DNA of 64,000 nt from NCBI GenBank assembly GCA_964473525.1, contig CAYYPK010000009.1:62001-126000 (forward strand), written 5' to 3'. Positions 7,451 to 16,177 of the stretch are shown here, piece by piece. The DNA is from GCA-2687025 sp964473525. Lineage in GTDB: Bacteria > Poribacteria > WGA-4E > GCA-2687025. Below the pieces are notes generated by a model. The model made no database searches and was not told the DNA's origin. It saw nothing but the letters and a program-made list of their open reading frames with translations. Each line of letters starts with the position of its first letter. Within the stretch, counting starts at the first letter, position 1. The translations under genes and the position numbers were made by a program.

Positions 7451-8326
7451 ATGTTCCGGATCAATACCAACACTCTGTCCATCAACGGGCAGCGCAATCT
7501 CTTCCGCACGTCCGCCGACCTCTCCAAGCGGATGGAACGCCTCACGTCCGGTCTGCGCATCAACCGCGCGTCCGATGACGCTGCCGGGCTGACCGTCTCC
7601 GAGCTGATGCGTTCTCAGATCGCCGGTTCCAAGCAAGCCAGCCAGAACATCTCGCAGGCGCTCACGCTCCTCCAGGTCGCTGACGGCGGTCTCGAGCAGG
7701 TCGGTGGGATGCTTCGTCGGCTGAAGGAACTCGCCATCCAGTCCGCGGACGGCACGCTGAACGCCACGAACCGCAGCGGGATCTCGCTCGAAGCCCAGGC
7801 GCTCATCACGGAGATCGACCGCATCGCCGAGACGACGACCTTCAACGGTGTCAGCCTGATCTCCTCGGCTGGGTCGGGGTCCACGAACTTCACGTTCTAT
7901 CTGGGCGACGGCTCCGCGAGCATTCCGTCAGCGAATCAGCAGGCTGGCGTGAATATCAAGGGCATCAACTTCACGGCCGCTGGTCTTGGCAGCATCGGCG
8001 ATGTCGCCGTCGCCCTGACCGTCGCGGACTTCCTCACGCAGACTTCTGCTGCCGCTCTCGTGAGCGCCGCGGATACGGCGGTGAACAACGTCGCCCAGAT
8101 CCGCACCGAACTCGGGGCGTTCTCGAACCGCCTCGAACGCTCGCAGATCAACATCCAGACGATCATGGAAAACACCATGAACGCCGAGTCCGTGGTGCGG
8201 GACGCGGACTTCGCGGCGGAGGCGTCGGCGCTGACACGCGCGCAGATCCTCTCGCAGTCCGGCACGTCGATGTTGCAGCAGGCGAACTTCGTGCCGCAGA
8301 TGGCTCTGCAGCTCCTGCAATTCTAA
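7451..8326 (+). CDS. fliC: Flagellin
   Basis: 291 aa, ATG preceded by a GGGAG-like site. Complete short flagellin: N-terminal D0/D1 (MFRINTNTLSINGQRNLF, then LTSGLRINRASDDAAGL) and C-terminal D1/D0 (SQINIQTIMENTMNAES, DADFAAEASALTRAQILSQSG, ending LQLLQF). The variable centre (residues ~135-200) is short, so D2/D3 are almost absent. It polymerises as the extracellular filament after export by the flagellar type III apparatus. Transcribed from the sigma-28-type promoter at 7246. No T-tailed terminator separates it from the next flagellin, so the two may be co-transcribed. The two intact copies are close paralogues differing mainly in the centre. Confidence 0.95.
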   Translation: MFRINTNTLSINGQRNLFRTSADLSKRMERLTSGLRINRASDDAAGLTVSELMRSQIAGSKQASQNISQALTLLQVADGGLEQVGGMLRRLKELAIQSADGTLNATNRSGISLEAQALITEIDRIAETTTFNGVSLISSAGSGSTNFTFYLGDGSASIPSANQQAGVNIKGINFTAAGLGSIGDVAVALTVADFLTQTSAAALVSAADTAVNNVAQIRTELGAFSNRLERSQINIQTIMENTMNAESVVRDADFAAEASALTRAQILSQSGTSMLQQANFVPQMALQLLQF

Positions 8327-8501
8327 GACGCGGCGGTGGGTTGGCCGCCTGACTCTGACGGCTCGGGCGGCCCTTCCCAAACAATGAGGCATGTTTCAAC
8401 GTAGTGTGGCGGCGGCCACCGCGGCACTGCGATACGGCTTGATCGCTTGTTAAGGTGTGTTCAGGACGCCTCGGAGCGATCGCACAGGGGGTCACGCGCA
8501 G
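8327..8501. other. Intergenic region between intact flagellins
   Basis: Contains short GC hairpins (GGCGG/CCGCC near 8332-8350 and GTGGC/GCCAC near 8405-8418) without a T-run, and no convincing sigma-28 or sigma-54 site. It more likely holds leader structure or a processing site than a full promoter-terminator pair. Confidence 0.4.
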
Positions 8502-9368
8502 ATGTTCCGGATAAACACGAACGTCCTCTCTATCAACGGGCAGCGGAATCTCTTCCAGACTTCGAACGATCTGTCGACGAGGATGGAACGGCTGACCTCG
8601 GGGTTGAGGATCAACAACGCTTCCGACGACGCCGCCGGTCTCACGATCTCCGAACTCATGCGGTCGCAGATCGCTGGCTCGAAGCAAGCGAACCAGAACA
8701 TCTCGCAAGCGCTCACGCTCATGCAAGTGGCGGACGGTGGACTCGAACAGTTGGGCGGCATGCTGCGCCGCCTCAAAGAGCTAGCCATCCAGTCGGCCGA
8801 TGGCACGCTGAACGACACGAACCGCTCCGGTATTTCGCTGGAAGCGGCCGCCCTCGTCGCGGAGATTGATCGGATCGCCGAGACGACGACGTTCAACGGC
8901 ATCAGCCTCATCGCCTCGGCGGGCACGACCGACTTTACGTTCTTCCTCGGCGATGGCTCGGCGGCCATACCCACGTCGAATCAGATCGCGGGGCTGAGCA
9001 TCAGTGGCGTCGACTTCACGGCAGCGGGCGTCGGCACGATCGGCGGCTCGTCGTACGTGCTGACCGTCGCTGACTTCCTGAACCAGGTTTCGGCGGAAGC
9101 GCTGGTCCAGACGGCGGATACGGCCGTCAACAACGTCGCGCAGATCAGAACTGAGATCGGCGCTTTCATGAACCGCCTGGAGAGGTCGCAGATCAACATC
9201 CAGTCGATCATGGAGAACACGGCGAACGCGGAGTCTGTTGTCCGAGATGCTGACTTCGCCGCGGAGGCGTCCGCGCTGACGCGCGCCCAGATTCTCGTGC
9301 AGTCCGGCTCATCCATGTTGAGCTCGGCGAATCTGGTCACGCAGGCAGCGCTACAGCTCCTCCAATAG
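8502..9368 (+). CDS. fliC: Flagellin
   Basis: 288 aa, started at the ATG giving MFRINTNVLSINGQRNLF, aligned with its neighbour; an in-frame upstream start would add non-homologous residues. Conserved LTSGLRINNASDDAAGL near residue 33 and a C-terminal block with MENTANAES and ALTRAQILVQSGSSML. Compact variable centre. Ends AALQLLQ. Third flagellin of the tandem set; it is followed by a strong terminator at 9497. Multiple near-identical flagellins may form a composite filament or give dose. Confidence 0.95.
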   Translation: MFRINTNVLSINGQRNLFQTSNDLSTRMERLTSGLRINNASDDAAGLTISELMRSQIAGSKQANQNISQALTLMQVADGGLEQLGGMLRRLKELAIQSADGTLNDTNRSGISLEAAALVAEIDRIAETTTFNGISLIASAGTTDFTFFLGDGSAAIPTSNQIAGLSISGVDFTAAGVGTIGGSSYVLTVADFLNQVSAEALVQTADTAVNNVAQIRTEIGAFMNRLERSQINIQSIMENTANAESVVRDADFAAEASALTRAQILVQSGSSMLSSANLVTQAALQLLQ

Positions 9369-9459
9369 AGCGTGCCTACCGGCTCACCACCGAGTAGGTG
9401 ATCGGCGCCAGCCGCGGAACGCGGAAAGCTACCGCGTGAGTGGTTCGCGCAAGCCGTCC

Positions 9460-9526
9460 CTAACGGCTCTCACCACCGTTAGGTACCACCAGATGTGGGC
9501 GCCCGTTTTACGCGGGCGCCCTTTTT
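9460..9526 (+). terminator. Terminator after flagellin genes
   Basis: CTAACGG (9460-9466) pairs with CCGTTAG (9476-9482). This is followed by the main stem GGGCGCCCG (9497-9505) with CGGGCGCCC (9513-9521) and TTTTT (9522-9526), a textbook intrinsic terminator. Confidence 0.85.
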
Positions 9527-9671
9527 CCGTTCCAGGCCCCGACCTGGGAACTTTCTTCCGGCCTCGCCGGCCTTCCGGCCCAACTTTTCCCAGCTTGCAG
9601 CGTGAGCATTCCGCAGTGCATATCCGCGTAGACGCCTTCTATGAGAGGGGATAGGCGCCCTTCGACCACGG

Positions 9672-9687
9672 TGGCACGCATGTTGCT
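9672..9687 (+). promoter_or_regulatory. Sigma-54 (RpoN) promoter of flgF operon
   Basis: TGGCACG, four bases, TTGCT: an exact match to the sigma-54 -24/-12 consensus, 37 bp upstream of the flgF start, leaving room for the GAGAGGAG ribosome site. An enhancer-binding activator would be required and is not in this window. Confidence 0.85.
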
Positions 9688-9723
9688 CACAGACTCCCCA
9701 ACTGACGAGAGGAGTCATTCCGA

Positions 9724-10461
9724 ATGCTGCAAGGCATCTATACGGCTGCGTCTGGCATGATGGCGCACGAGGCTATGTCCGAGGTTATCTCGAATAACCT
9801 CGCGAACGCCTCTACGCCTGGATTCCGCCAGGATTTCGCGACCTTTCACATGGCGGGGCATAAGGCGGACGAGCCGGGTCGCACGAAGCTCTCGCCCATG
9901 CTCGTATACCGTTCCTACACTGATTTTGAGATCGGGAGTGTCCGCACCACGGGCAATCCACTCGACCTGTCGTTAGCTGACGACGGCAACGGCTTCTTCT
10001 CTATCGAGACGCCCAAGGGCGAGCGTTACACGCGCGCGGGCAACTTCACGCTCGATCCGAGCGGGACGATCGTCACGCAAGACCAGCTTCCCGTGCTCGG
10101 CATGTCCGGGCCCATCAACGTCCAGGGCGGTGAGATAGAGATCACCGACACAGGCGAGGTCCTCGTCGACAAGAACTACGTGGACCGACTGCAAATCGTC
10201 CGATTCGACCGGGTCGACGGTCGAGTTCCGCTACGTAAGGCCGGTCACAATCTCCTCACGCCGCTCGACGACCAAACCATCCCGCAGATCGCCAACGATC
10301 CGCAGGTTCGTCAGCGAACGCTCGAGGGGAGCAACGTCAACATGGTTCAGGAGATGGCGAAGCTCATCCACATGGTGCGCGGATACGAAGCGTACCAGCG
10401 GGCGATCCTCGTCTCCGATCAGAGCCTGAACATGCTCATCCAACGTGTTGGGGGTAGATAG
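9724..10461 (+). CDS. flgF: Flagellar basal-body rod protein FlgF
   Basis: 245 aa. N-terminal rod signature (LQGIYTAASGMMAHE, then ISNNLANASTPGFRQ) and the C-terminal FlgEFG block (GSNVNMVQEMAKLIHMVRGYEAYQRAI). The central part carries GNPLDLSLADDGNGFF typical of FlgF/FlgG. Strong ribosome site and an upstream sigma-54-type promoter. FlgF forms the proximal part of the rod in the periplasm and is exported by the flagellar type III machine, hence no cleaved signal. It heads the long rod/ring/hook-junction operon and is separated from flgG by 2 bp. FlgF rather than FlgG because of the ATG-GG order and the longer FlgG next door. Confidence 0.93.
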   Translation: MLQGIYTAASGMMAHEAMSEVISNNLANASTPGFRQDFATFHMAGHKADEPGRTKLSPMLVYRSYTDFEIGSVRTTGNPLDLSLADDGNGFFSIETPKGERYTRAGNFTLDPSGTIVTQDQLPVLGMSGPINVQGGEIEITDTGEVLVDKNYVDRLQIVRFDRVDGRVPLRKAGHNLLTPLDDQTIPQIANDPQVRQRTLEGSNVNMVQEMAKLIHMVRGYEAYQRAILVSDQSLNMLIQRVGGR

Positions 10462-10463
10462 AC

Positions 10464-11252
10464 ATGATACGAGCCCTGTACTCTTCGGCTTCCGGGATGA
10501 ACGCGCAGGAACTCGCGATCGACACGATCGCGAACAACCTGGCGAACGTCAATACGAACGGCTTCAAACGCACGCGCATCGACTTCCAGGACTTGATCTA
10601 CCAGACGATCATGACGCCTGGCGCCACGTCCGGCTCGGGGACGGAAATCCCCACGGGGATTCAGGTGGGTCACGGCAGCCGCGTCGCGTCGACTCAGCGC
10701 ATCTTCTCACAGGGCGAGTTCAAGCAGACCGACGCTGATCTCGACCTCGTGATCGAAGGCGACGGGTTCTTCAAGATCCTCAACAACGATGGCGAAGAGG
10801 TCTACACACGCGCTGGCGCGTTCAAACTGGACAGCGCGGGCCGCATGGTGACATCCGACGGTCTCCTCCTGGGCGACCAGATCTCGATTCCGCCAGAAGT
10901 CATGAGCGTCAGCATCAGCAAGGACGGGATCGTCCAGGGCACGTTCCCGAACGACCCCGCTCCACAAGAACTTGGCCGCATCCAGCTCGCGCGGTTCGCC
11001 AATCCGGCGGGTCTCGAAGCCATCGGCCAGAACCTGTTCCGTAGCTCCCAGGCAAGTGGAGCGGCCCAGACGGGCACGCCCGACATGCAGGGCTACGGCT
11101 CGATCCTCCAGGGATTCCTGGAGCTGTCCAACGTGAAACTCGTCGAGGAAATGGTCTCCATGATCGTCGCCCAGCGGGCGTATGAGATCTCGTCACGCAG
11201 CATCCAGGCTGCCGACGAGATGCTCAACGTCGCGAACAACCTGCGCCGATAA
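10464..11252 (+). CDS. flgG: Flagellar distal rod protein FlgG
   Basis: 262 aa, the usual FlgG length. MIRALYSSASGMNAQE followed by TIANNLANVNTNGFKRTRIDFQDL is the FlgG N-terminal signature; the C-terminal helix reads LSNVKLVEEMVSMIVAQRAYE. Forms the distal rod that passes through the P and L rings. Two bases after flgF, so translationally coupled. Followed by flgA in the same direction with 33 bp between. Confidence 0.96.
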   Translation: MIRALYSSASGMNAQELAIDTIANNLANVNTNGFKRTRIDFQDLIYQTIMTPGATSGSGTEIPTGIQVGHGSRVASTQRIFSQGEFKQTDADLDLVIEGDGFFKILNNDGEEVYTRAGAFKLDSAGRMVTSDGLLLGDQISIPPEVMSVSISKDGIVQGTFPNDPAPQELGRIQLARFANPAGLEAIGQNLFRSSQASGAAQTGTPDMQGYGSILQGFLELSNVKLVEEMVSMIVAQRAYEISSRSIQAADEMLNVANNLRR

Positions 11253-11285
11253 AGGCGCCCACCCCCTAGCAACGGAGCCGGTGAG

Positions 11286-12398
11286 ATGACGGGAAGAATT
11301 TTCCCACGGCGAAGGCAGGACGGAAAAATGCTCCGACGCGCCTTCTCGCACATCGGTGAGTGTGTTGTCGCGACGATGCTGATCGGGGGATTGGGAATAG
11401 CGCTTCAAGCGCAAGCCCGCGCAAGGGCCACCGTCACGTTCCATGAGAGTGTGACGGTGACGGAGACATCGGTACGGCTCGGCGATCTCGCGAAGGTGGA
11501 AACCGACGACGAGAGTCTGAGGGAAGCCCTCGAGGCTCTCGTCGTCGGGCGCTCCCCACGCGTTGGCGATGTGTTGAGACTGCGGGAGGGCAGCGTGAAG
11601 CTGATGCTCCGTAGTCAGCGGCGAACACTGGGTTTCGACGACTCCGACATGGAGTTCGCCGGCGCCAAGATGACCCAGGTAAGTGTCGCGAGTCAGGAGA
11701 TCACGCCCCAGGACATGATCGACCGGGTTCGTCCCTGGATCGATCAGCGGGTCGGCGTCATGGCGCGCGCCGAACGCATGGAGCTCGACTACCTGTCGAA
11801 CCCACGTTCGGTCGTGATTCCCGCTGGCGAATGGCACGCGGCTCCGGCGCCCACATGGGTTCCGCGAGGCGCCACCAGCACCCTGTCGGTGCCGGTTCGC
11901 ATCACCGTCGACGACGTGACCGTAAAGCGAGTCACGCTGGCACTCAAATTGCATCTCTACGCGATGATTCCAGTGGCTAACCGGGCAATTCACCGCCATG
12001 AAGAGCTCACGGAAGCCGACGTGGAATACGTAGAGGTGGATCTGACGACCCTCAACGGAGGTTCCCCGATTCGCTCGTCCACCGAGGGCCTTGATGTCTT
12101 CGGCGTCCGCGCGACCCGGGAGATTCGGGCAGGTGAGAACCTGACGGATCAGAACAGCGAGACGATACCCCTGATCGATAAGGGCGACCAAGTGACGATA
12201 CTTCTCGAAGCCCCCCGGATGTCGATTACGACGACCGGTGAAGCCCTACAGGATGGTCGCCTCGGGGATTTCATTCGCATCAGGAACCTCATGTCGGAAA
12301 AGGTCATCCAGGCGCGAGTCGTCAAGGAACGGCTCGTGCAAGTGGACCTCGTGCAGCCTGGGGCTACACGCGGTCGTCCGGTGGCCATGGCCCGCTGA
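11286..12398 (+). CDS. flgA: P-ring assembly chaperone FlgA
   Basis: 370 aa from ATG 11286; ATG 11328 is an alternative that gives a cleaner signal peptide (MLRRAFSHIGECVVATMLIGG). The periplasmic chain has the FlgA C-terminal SAF-like region: MIPVANRAIHRHEELTEADV at residues ~228-247, then VFGVRATREIRAGENLTDQN, then KGDQVTILLEA. FlgA is a periplasmic chaperone for FlgI polymerisation. It is longer than enteric FlgA (~220 aa) because of an extended N-terminal region, as in other phyla. Its place just ahead of flgH and flgI supports the role. Confidence 0.9.
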   Translation: MTGRIFPRRRQDGKMLRRAFSHIGECVVATMLIGGLGIALQAQARARATVTFHESVTVTETSVRLGDLAKVETDDESLREALEALVVGRSPRVGDVLRLREGSVKLMLRSQRRTLGFDDSDMEFAGAKMTQVSVASQEITPQDMIDRVRPWIDQRVGVMARAERMELDYLSNPRSVVIPAGEWHAAPAPTWVPRGATSTLSVPVRITVDDVTVKRVTLALKLHLYAMIPVANRAIHRHEELTEADVEYVEVDLTTLNGGSPIRSSTEGLDVFGVRATREIRAGENLTDQNSETIPLIDKGDQVTILLEAPRMSITTTGEALQDGRLGDFIRIRNLMSEKVIQARVVKERLVQVDLVQPGATRGRPVAMAR

Positions 12399-12432
12399 GG
12401 CAAGTCGAATTCAACCCTGAGAGGAACTGGAC

Positions 12433-13029
12433 ATGGTAAGGCGCTGGTTAGGACGCCGGAACGGCTTGCCGATCACGCTCGCGCTGTTGCTTGGTAGCGC
12501 CGTGTGTGGCGCCGAGGCGAAGTCCCTCTTCGCCGACATCAAGGCAGCCGAGGTCGGCGACACGGTGACGATCATCATCGACGAGTCCACGCAGGCAAGT
12601 CGATCTGCCTCGACGCAGACAAGCCGAAGCAGTGGAGTGAACCTCAACGGTGGGTTCGCCAACCGTAGCGCAACGACGACGACGACGAACATCGAAGGTG
12701 GGTTTACCGGCGGCTCCGATCACAGCGGCACGGGCGTCACGCGGAGCAGCGGGGCGTTGAGGACGACCGTTACCGCAGTGGTTACTGAGGTGCAGCCCAA
12801 CGGCTTGCTGAAAGTCGAAGGCTCTCGCCTCCTTCAGATCAACGAAGAGAAGGCGACCCTGACGGTGACCGGCCTTCTGCGCGCGGTGGACATCTCCCGG
12901 ACTAACAGCGTCCTGTCGACCCAGTTGGCGAACCCCGAAATCAGCTATACGGGCGACGGCCCCATCAACAAGCAGCAGAAGCCCAATATGCTCGTTCGCA
13001 TTCTGACGAGCATCCTGCCGTTCTTTTAG
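12433..13029 (+). CDS. flgH: Flagellar L-ring protein FlgH
   Basis: 198 aa. Signal peptide residues 1-~29 (hydrophobic ITLALLLGSAVCGAEA). A Cys is present at the end of the hydrophobic stretch but the preceding residues S-A-V are a poor lipobox, so lipidation is uncertain. The mature part has the FlgH core: LFADIKAAEVGDTVTIIIDE, LRTTVTAVVTEVQPNGLLKV, and the LANPEISYTGDG motif near the C terminus. The central Ser/Thr/Gly-rich segment is low-complexity. Forms the outer-membrane L ring. Followed 9 bp later by a paralogue. Confidence 0.9.
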   Translation: MVRRWLGRRNGLPITLALLLGSAVCGAEAKSLFADIKAAEVGDTVTIIIDESTQASRSASTQTSRSSGVNLNGGFANRSATTTTTNIEGGFTGGSDHSGTGVTRSSGALRTTVTAVVTEVQPNGLLKVEGSRLLQINEEKATLTVTGLLRAVDISRTNSVLSTQLANPEISYTGDGPINKQQKPNMLVRILTSILPFF

Positions 13030-13038
13030 GAGTAGACC

Positions 13039-13590
13039 ATGGCCCAGCCAATGACAGCCACCCACGACATCGCCGGCACGCTCGGACACGGCAAGCGCGC
13101 ATCGGAAGTCGGCGACATCGTGACGGTTATCGTCAACGAGTCGACCCAGGGCGACCGCTCGAAGACGCAGAATGACGCGCCAGCATTCGACTATCCGGAC
13201 GGCCTGGACAGCGAGACGCTCACGCGACTGCGGTTCGCTAAGCGCGCCTCCATGGACGACCGCCGCCACTTGCGCGCGACGATCACCGCGCTCGTGACGG
13301 AAGTGACTCCGAACGGCTTCCTTAAGGTCGAAGGTCAGCGGCAGCTGCGCATTAACGACGAAATCGACACGCTGTCCGTCCAGGGCATCCTGCGCACCGA
13401 CGACATCAGCAGCGACAACACGGTCTTCTCCACGCAGTTGGCGAACGCGGACATCACCTACACCGGCGATGGTCTGACTCCCAAGATGGAAGAAGCCTCC
13501 GAAGAGGACGCGATAGAGGCCCCCGTCAAGGACGCCAAGAAGGCGGGCCCCGTGATGCGTTTCCTCGCGGGATTCATCCCGTTCCTATAG
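13039..13590 (+). CDS. Second FlgH-like protein without signal peptide
   Basis: 183 aa. Shares the FlgH core with the preceding gene: ASEVGDIVTVIVNESTQGDRS, RATITALVTEVTPNGFLKVEG, LANADITYTGDG. It starts at MAQPMTATHD with no hydrophobic segment and no upstream in-frame extension, because the stop of flgH1 is only 9 bp away; a GGAG site serves this ATG. The C terminus has an acidic linker (EEASEEDAIEAPVKD) and a hydrophobic end (FLAGFIPFL). A canonical L-ring subunit needs Sec export and an outer-membrane anchor, so this copy either works differently, is exported by the flagellar apparatus, or arose by duplication and lost its signal. The intact operon position and clean frame argue for function. 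Confidence 0.85.
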   Translation: MAQPMTATHDIAGTLGHGKRASEVGDIVTVIVNESTQGDRSKTQNDAPAFDYPDGLDSETLTRLRFAKRASMDDRRHLRATITALVTEVTPNGFLKVEGQRQLRINDEIDTLSVQGILRTDDISSDNTVFSTQLANADITYTGDGLTPKMEEASEEDAIEAPVKDAKKAGPVMRFLAGFIPFL

Positions 13591-13600
13591 GAGTCGACGA

Positions 13601-14788
13601 ATGACGACGGTTGCAAGGACATCTCGGCGACGCTTCTCGACTGTCGGCTCTTGGCTTCTCGCCGCGGGTCTCGTCTTTGGAGCGCAGCACGCGGACGCCG
13701 CGCGCGTCAAGGACATCACCTCCGTGCGTGGCGTCGAGACAGTAAAGCTCATCGGTGTCGGTCTGGTGGACGGTCTGGCGGGTACTGGCGACCAGACGAC
13801 GAATGTCCCGTTCGCGCGGCAGATGATTCTGAACTACCTGCGGAACCAGGGCATCTCGGTCGACGAGTCCAGCGGCTCGTTGCGCACGAACAACGTGGCT
13901 GTCGTGAACGTAGTCGCCGAGATACCGACGTATCTAGCCGTGAACAGCACGTTCGATATCGAGATCTCGTCGTTCGGTGACGCCCGCAGCCTGCACGGCG
14001 GTTCGCTCATGCCGACGGAGCTGAGGACCGTAGACGGCGACATTGTCGTTGGCACGGCGTCAGGCCCATTGGCGACGGGCGGGTTCCTCGCGGAGTCCGC
14101 AGGAAGCAGCGTGCAACGGAACCATGTGGCCGCCGGGACGATTCCAGCCGGTGGGCAGGTCAACCAGGCGCTCGCGTCCGGCGCCATCACGACCCCGGAC
14201 CCCAGCGCCGCCGATCCGGCGACCGCCGACGAGATCCTGACCTTCGGCTTGCTGAATCCCGACTTCACGACCGCAGCGCGCATCAGTGACGCGATCAACA
14301 CCGCCATCGGCGCCGGCACGGCCGTCGCTTCGACCGAGGGAACGGTGGATGTCACGGTTCCAGCCGGTCAGGACGTCGTGCAGTTGATTTCGCAGATCGA
14401 GGCGATCGACGTGACGCCGGACCAGCCGGCGCGGGTCATCGTCGATGAGCGCACCGGCACCGTGGTCATGGGCCGTAACGTCCAGGTCTCGGAAGTCGGC
14501 ATCAGCTACGGCAGCATCAACGTAGAAGTGACCGCCCAGCCGATCGTTTCTCAGCCCGGCCCATTCAGCCAGGGCGAGACGATCGTTGTACCGGACGCGG
14601 AGATCGTGGTGACGGAGGAAGGCCCCTCGCTAACAGAAGGCGGGTCGGTCCATCTCCTGCAAGCCCCGACGCTCAACGAACTGGTGCAGGCGCTGAATGC
14701 AATAGGTATCGCCCCACGCGACCTGGTGGCGGTGCTCAAGAACCTCAAGCAAGCCGGCGCGCTGCAAGCCGAGCTCGAGGTTAGATAG
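13601..14788 (+). CDS. flgI: Flagellar P-ring protein FlgI
   Basis: 395 aa. Signal peptide to about residue 33 (LLAAGLVFGAQHADA-A). FlgI signatures: VKDITSVRGVETVKLIGVGLVDGLAGTGD (only the first part is usual in length), NNVAVVNVVAEIP, FDIEISSFGDARSLHGGSL, then C-terminal ARVIVDERTGTVVMG and LNALGIAPRDLVAVLKNLKQAGALQAELEV-type ending (here LNAIGIAPRDL). A ~30-residue Ala/Gly-rich insert around residues 160-210 is longer than in enteric FlgI. It forms the P ring around the rod. Begins 10 bp after the second flgH gene. Confidence 0.96.
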   Translation: MTTVARTSRRRFSTVGSWLLAAGLVFGAQHADAARVKDITSVRGVETVKLIGVGLVDGLAGTGDQTTNVPFARQMILNYLRNQGISVDESSGSLRTNNVAVVNVVAEIPTYLAVNSTFDIEISSFGDARSLHGGSLMPTELRTVDGDIVVGTASGPLATGGFLAESAGSSVQRNHVAAGTIPAGGQVNQALASGAITTPDPSAADPATADEILTFGLLNPDFTTAARISDAINTAIGAGTAVASTEGTVDVTVPAGQDVVQLISQIEAIDVTPDQPARVIVDERTGTVVMGRNVQVSEVGISYGSINVEVTAQPIVSQPGPFSQGETIVVPDAEIVVTEEGPSLTEGGSVHLLQAPTLNELVQALNAIGIAPRDLVAVLKNLKQAGALQAELEVR

Positions 14789-14814
14789 ACGCACAGGACA
14801 CGGAGGGTACGGAC

Positions 14815-15237
14815 GTGATTGCCATACAAGGACTACAGGCGACGCACACGACAGCGCTCGCCGGACTCGCGCACGCGGCTACGCCCAACGCCGTCAGTCA
14901 GCCCGACGACGGGATGACAGCCGAGGAGCGCGACGAACTGATGCAAGCCGCCCGAGGCTTCGAGGCTATCTTCATGCAGTTCATGCTGCAGAAGATGCGC
15001 GACTCGGTACAGAAGGGCGGGCTGTTCAAGGAATCGTTCGCGGGGAGCACCTACGAGCAGATGCACGACGAGCAACTGTCGCAGATTCTCACCGCCGATG
15101 GTAAAGGTCTCGGACTCGCCGAGATGCTCTACCAGGACGTCACGCGGCATCGGCAGGGCCAGATTGCATACCAGGCCGCCGCAGCCGCACGCGCGAATGA
15201 GATGAGTGTTGGAGCCATTCCAGGCTTGGCGCGCTAA
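14815..15237 (+). CDS. flgJ: Rod-binding protein FlgJ (rod domain only)
   Basis: 140 aa from a GTG with CGGAGGG 8 bases upstream. Contains the FlgJ N-terminal rod-binding domain: residues ~40-75 (ARGFEAIFMQFMLQKMRDSV), then GSTYEQMHDEQLSQILTADGKGLGLAEMLY. There is no C-terminal muramidase domain, as is common outside gammaproteobacteria; a separate peptidoglycan hydrolase must be used. FlgJ caps and nucleates the rod in the periplasm. Follows flgI by 26 bp. Confidence 0.9.
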   Translation: MIAIQGLQATHTTALAGLAHAATPNAVSQPDDGMTAEERDELMQAARGFEAIFMQFMLQKMRDSVQKGGLFKESFAGSTYEQMHDEQLSQILTADGKGLGLAEMLYQDVTRHRQGQIAYQAAAAARANEMSVGAIPGLAR

Positions 15238-15315
15238 GGCCGCCAGTGGCCGGTTTGGTAGAGATTGGGGCTTAAGCGGCGCTGACGAGACGCCGATAGA
15301 GAGGTGAGAGGATTC

Positions 15316-15600
15316 ATGGGACAGCCCGACATGATGATCGAACGCCCAAAACGTCCCGGCGCGTATTCAGACCTGCCCCGTGCTAGGGCTTCGGCCCGCG
15401 CGGGTGGTGAAAAGGCTGAGAGTGCGAGCGCCACGGGTGGCTCGGGCACCGAGGTCCATGTATCCGACGACGCCCTCCTCTTTATCGAGATGAAGAAGCG
15501 CCTGCAAGCCCTACCAGACATCCGGGCGGATCGAGTTGAAGTCGTGCGGCAAAAGCTGCTGAACGGCGTCTACTCCATGCCACCGGTCGAGGCCACCTAG
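15316..15600 (+). CDS. flgM: Anti-sigma-28 factor FlgM
   Basis: 94 aa from ATG 15316 (AGAGG upstream); a GTG at 15304 is possible. The N-terminal half is polar and probably disordered. The C-terminal half (VSDDALLFIEMKKRLQALPD, then IRADRVEVVRQKLLNGVYSM) is the FlgM sigma-binding region, with the R-x-D/E-(K/R)-V...G-x-Y signature. FlgM holds sigma-28 inactive until the hook is complete and is then exported. This fits the sigma-28-type promoter before the flagellins. Confidence 0.85.
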   Translation: MGQPDMMIERPKRPGAYSDLPRARASARAGGEKAESASATGGSGTEVHVSDDALLFIEMKKRLQALPDIRADRVEVVRQKLLNGVYSMPPVEAT

Positions 15601-15634
15601 CAACCGTCGCTAGACGCCGTAGCGGGTAGGAACA

Positions 15635-16177
15635 ATGCAGGACAACGGCTCCACGCGGACTGCGTCCGCCGCCGCTCCACCGAAAGTCACCGCGCATCAG
15701 ATCGTCGAGCAGATGCTCGAGCGTGTCGTCGCGGTCGTCTCGCAAGAAGCGCAGCTAACGTCTGCCCTGCTCGCGCTCGCGCAGGAGACGCAGACGCGCT
15801 TGCTCGTGGATGATTGTGTCGCGCTCCTGGAGACCTCGCAACGACAGGGCGCGCTCGCGCAGGAACTGCGGCAGGCGGAACATCAGCGCCTCATGATCAC
15901 GCAGCGCCTGACGCCCTTCGTGCCAGGCCTCGACAAGCTGCGGCTCTCGGAATGGGCGGATCGAATCCCCGACCCCTACGCGACCAGATTGAACGACCTG
16001 TGCGACGATTTCCGTCGCTCGACGGACCAACTGCGCGCGCTGAACCGGCAGAACATGGTCCTCATCCAGCGGTCGTTGCGATACGCGGACATGGCGCTCG
16101 GTATCGAGGCGTCCACGTACGGTTCACGGAGCGAGTCGGTACACGAGCTTCCTCAGTTGGTCGATACGACCTTGTAG
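15635..16177 (+). CDS. flgN: Flagellar chaperone FlgN
   Basis: 180 aa, largely alpha-helical with heptads from residue ~20 to ~160 (QIVEQMLERVVAVVSQEAQL, ALLETSQRQGALAQELRQAE, LNRQNMVLIQRSLRYADMAL). The pattern 'LxxLxxQNxxLIxxSLxY' near the C terminus is typical of FlgN. It chaperones FlgK and FlgL, which are encoded next. Sequence similarity in this family is weak; the call depends on the helical pattern and the flgM-flgN-flgK-flgL order. Confidence 0.82.
   Translation: MQDNGSTRTASAAAPPKVTAHQIVEQMLERVVAVVSQEAQLTSALLALAQETQTRLLVDDCVALLETSQRQGALAQELRQAEHQRLMITQRLTPFVPGLDKLRLSEWADRIPDPYATRLNDLCDDFRRSTDQLRALNRQNMVLIQRSLRYADMALGIEASTYGSRSESVHELPQLVDTTL

Noticed and set aside
8451..8485. Possible sigma-28 site (TAAGGTGT..GCGATCG) before third flagellin
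   Set aside because: Spacing and bases do not fit TAAA-N15-GCCGATAA, unlike the clear site at 7246.
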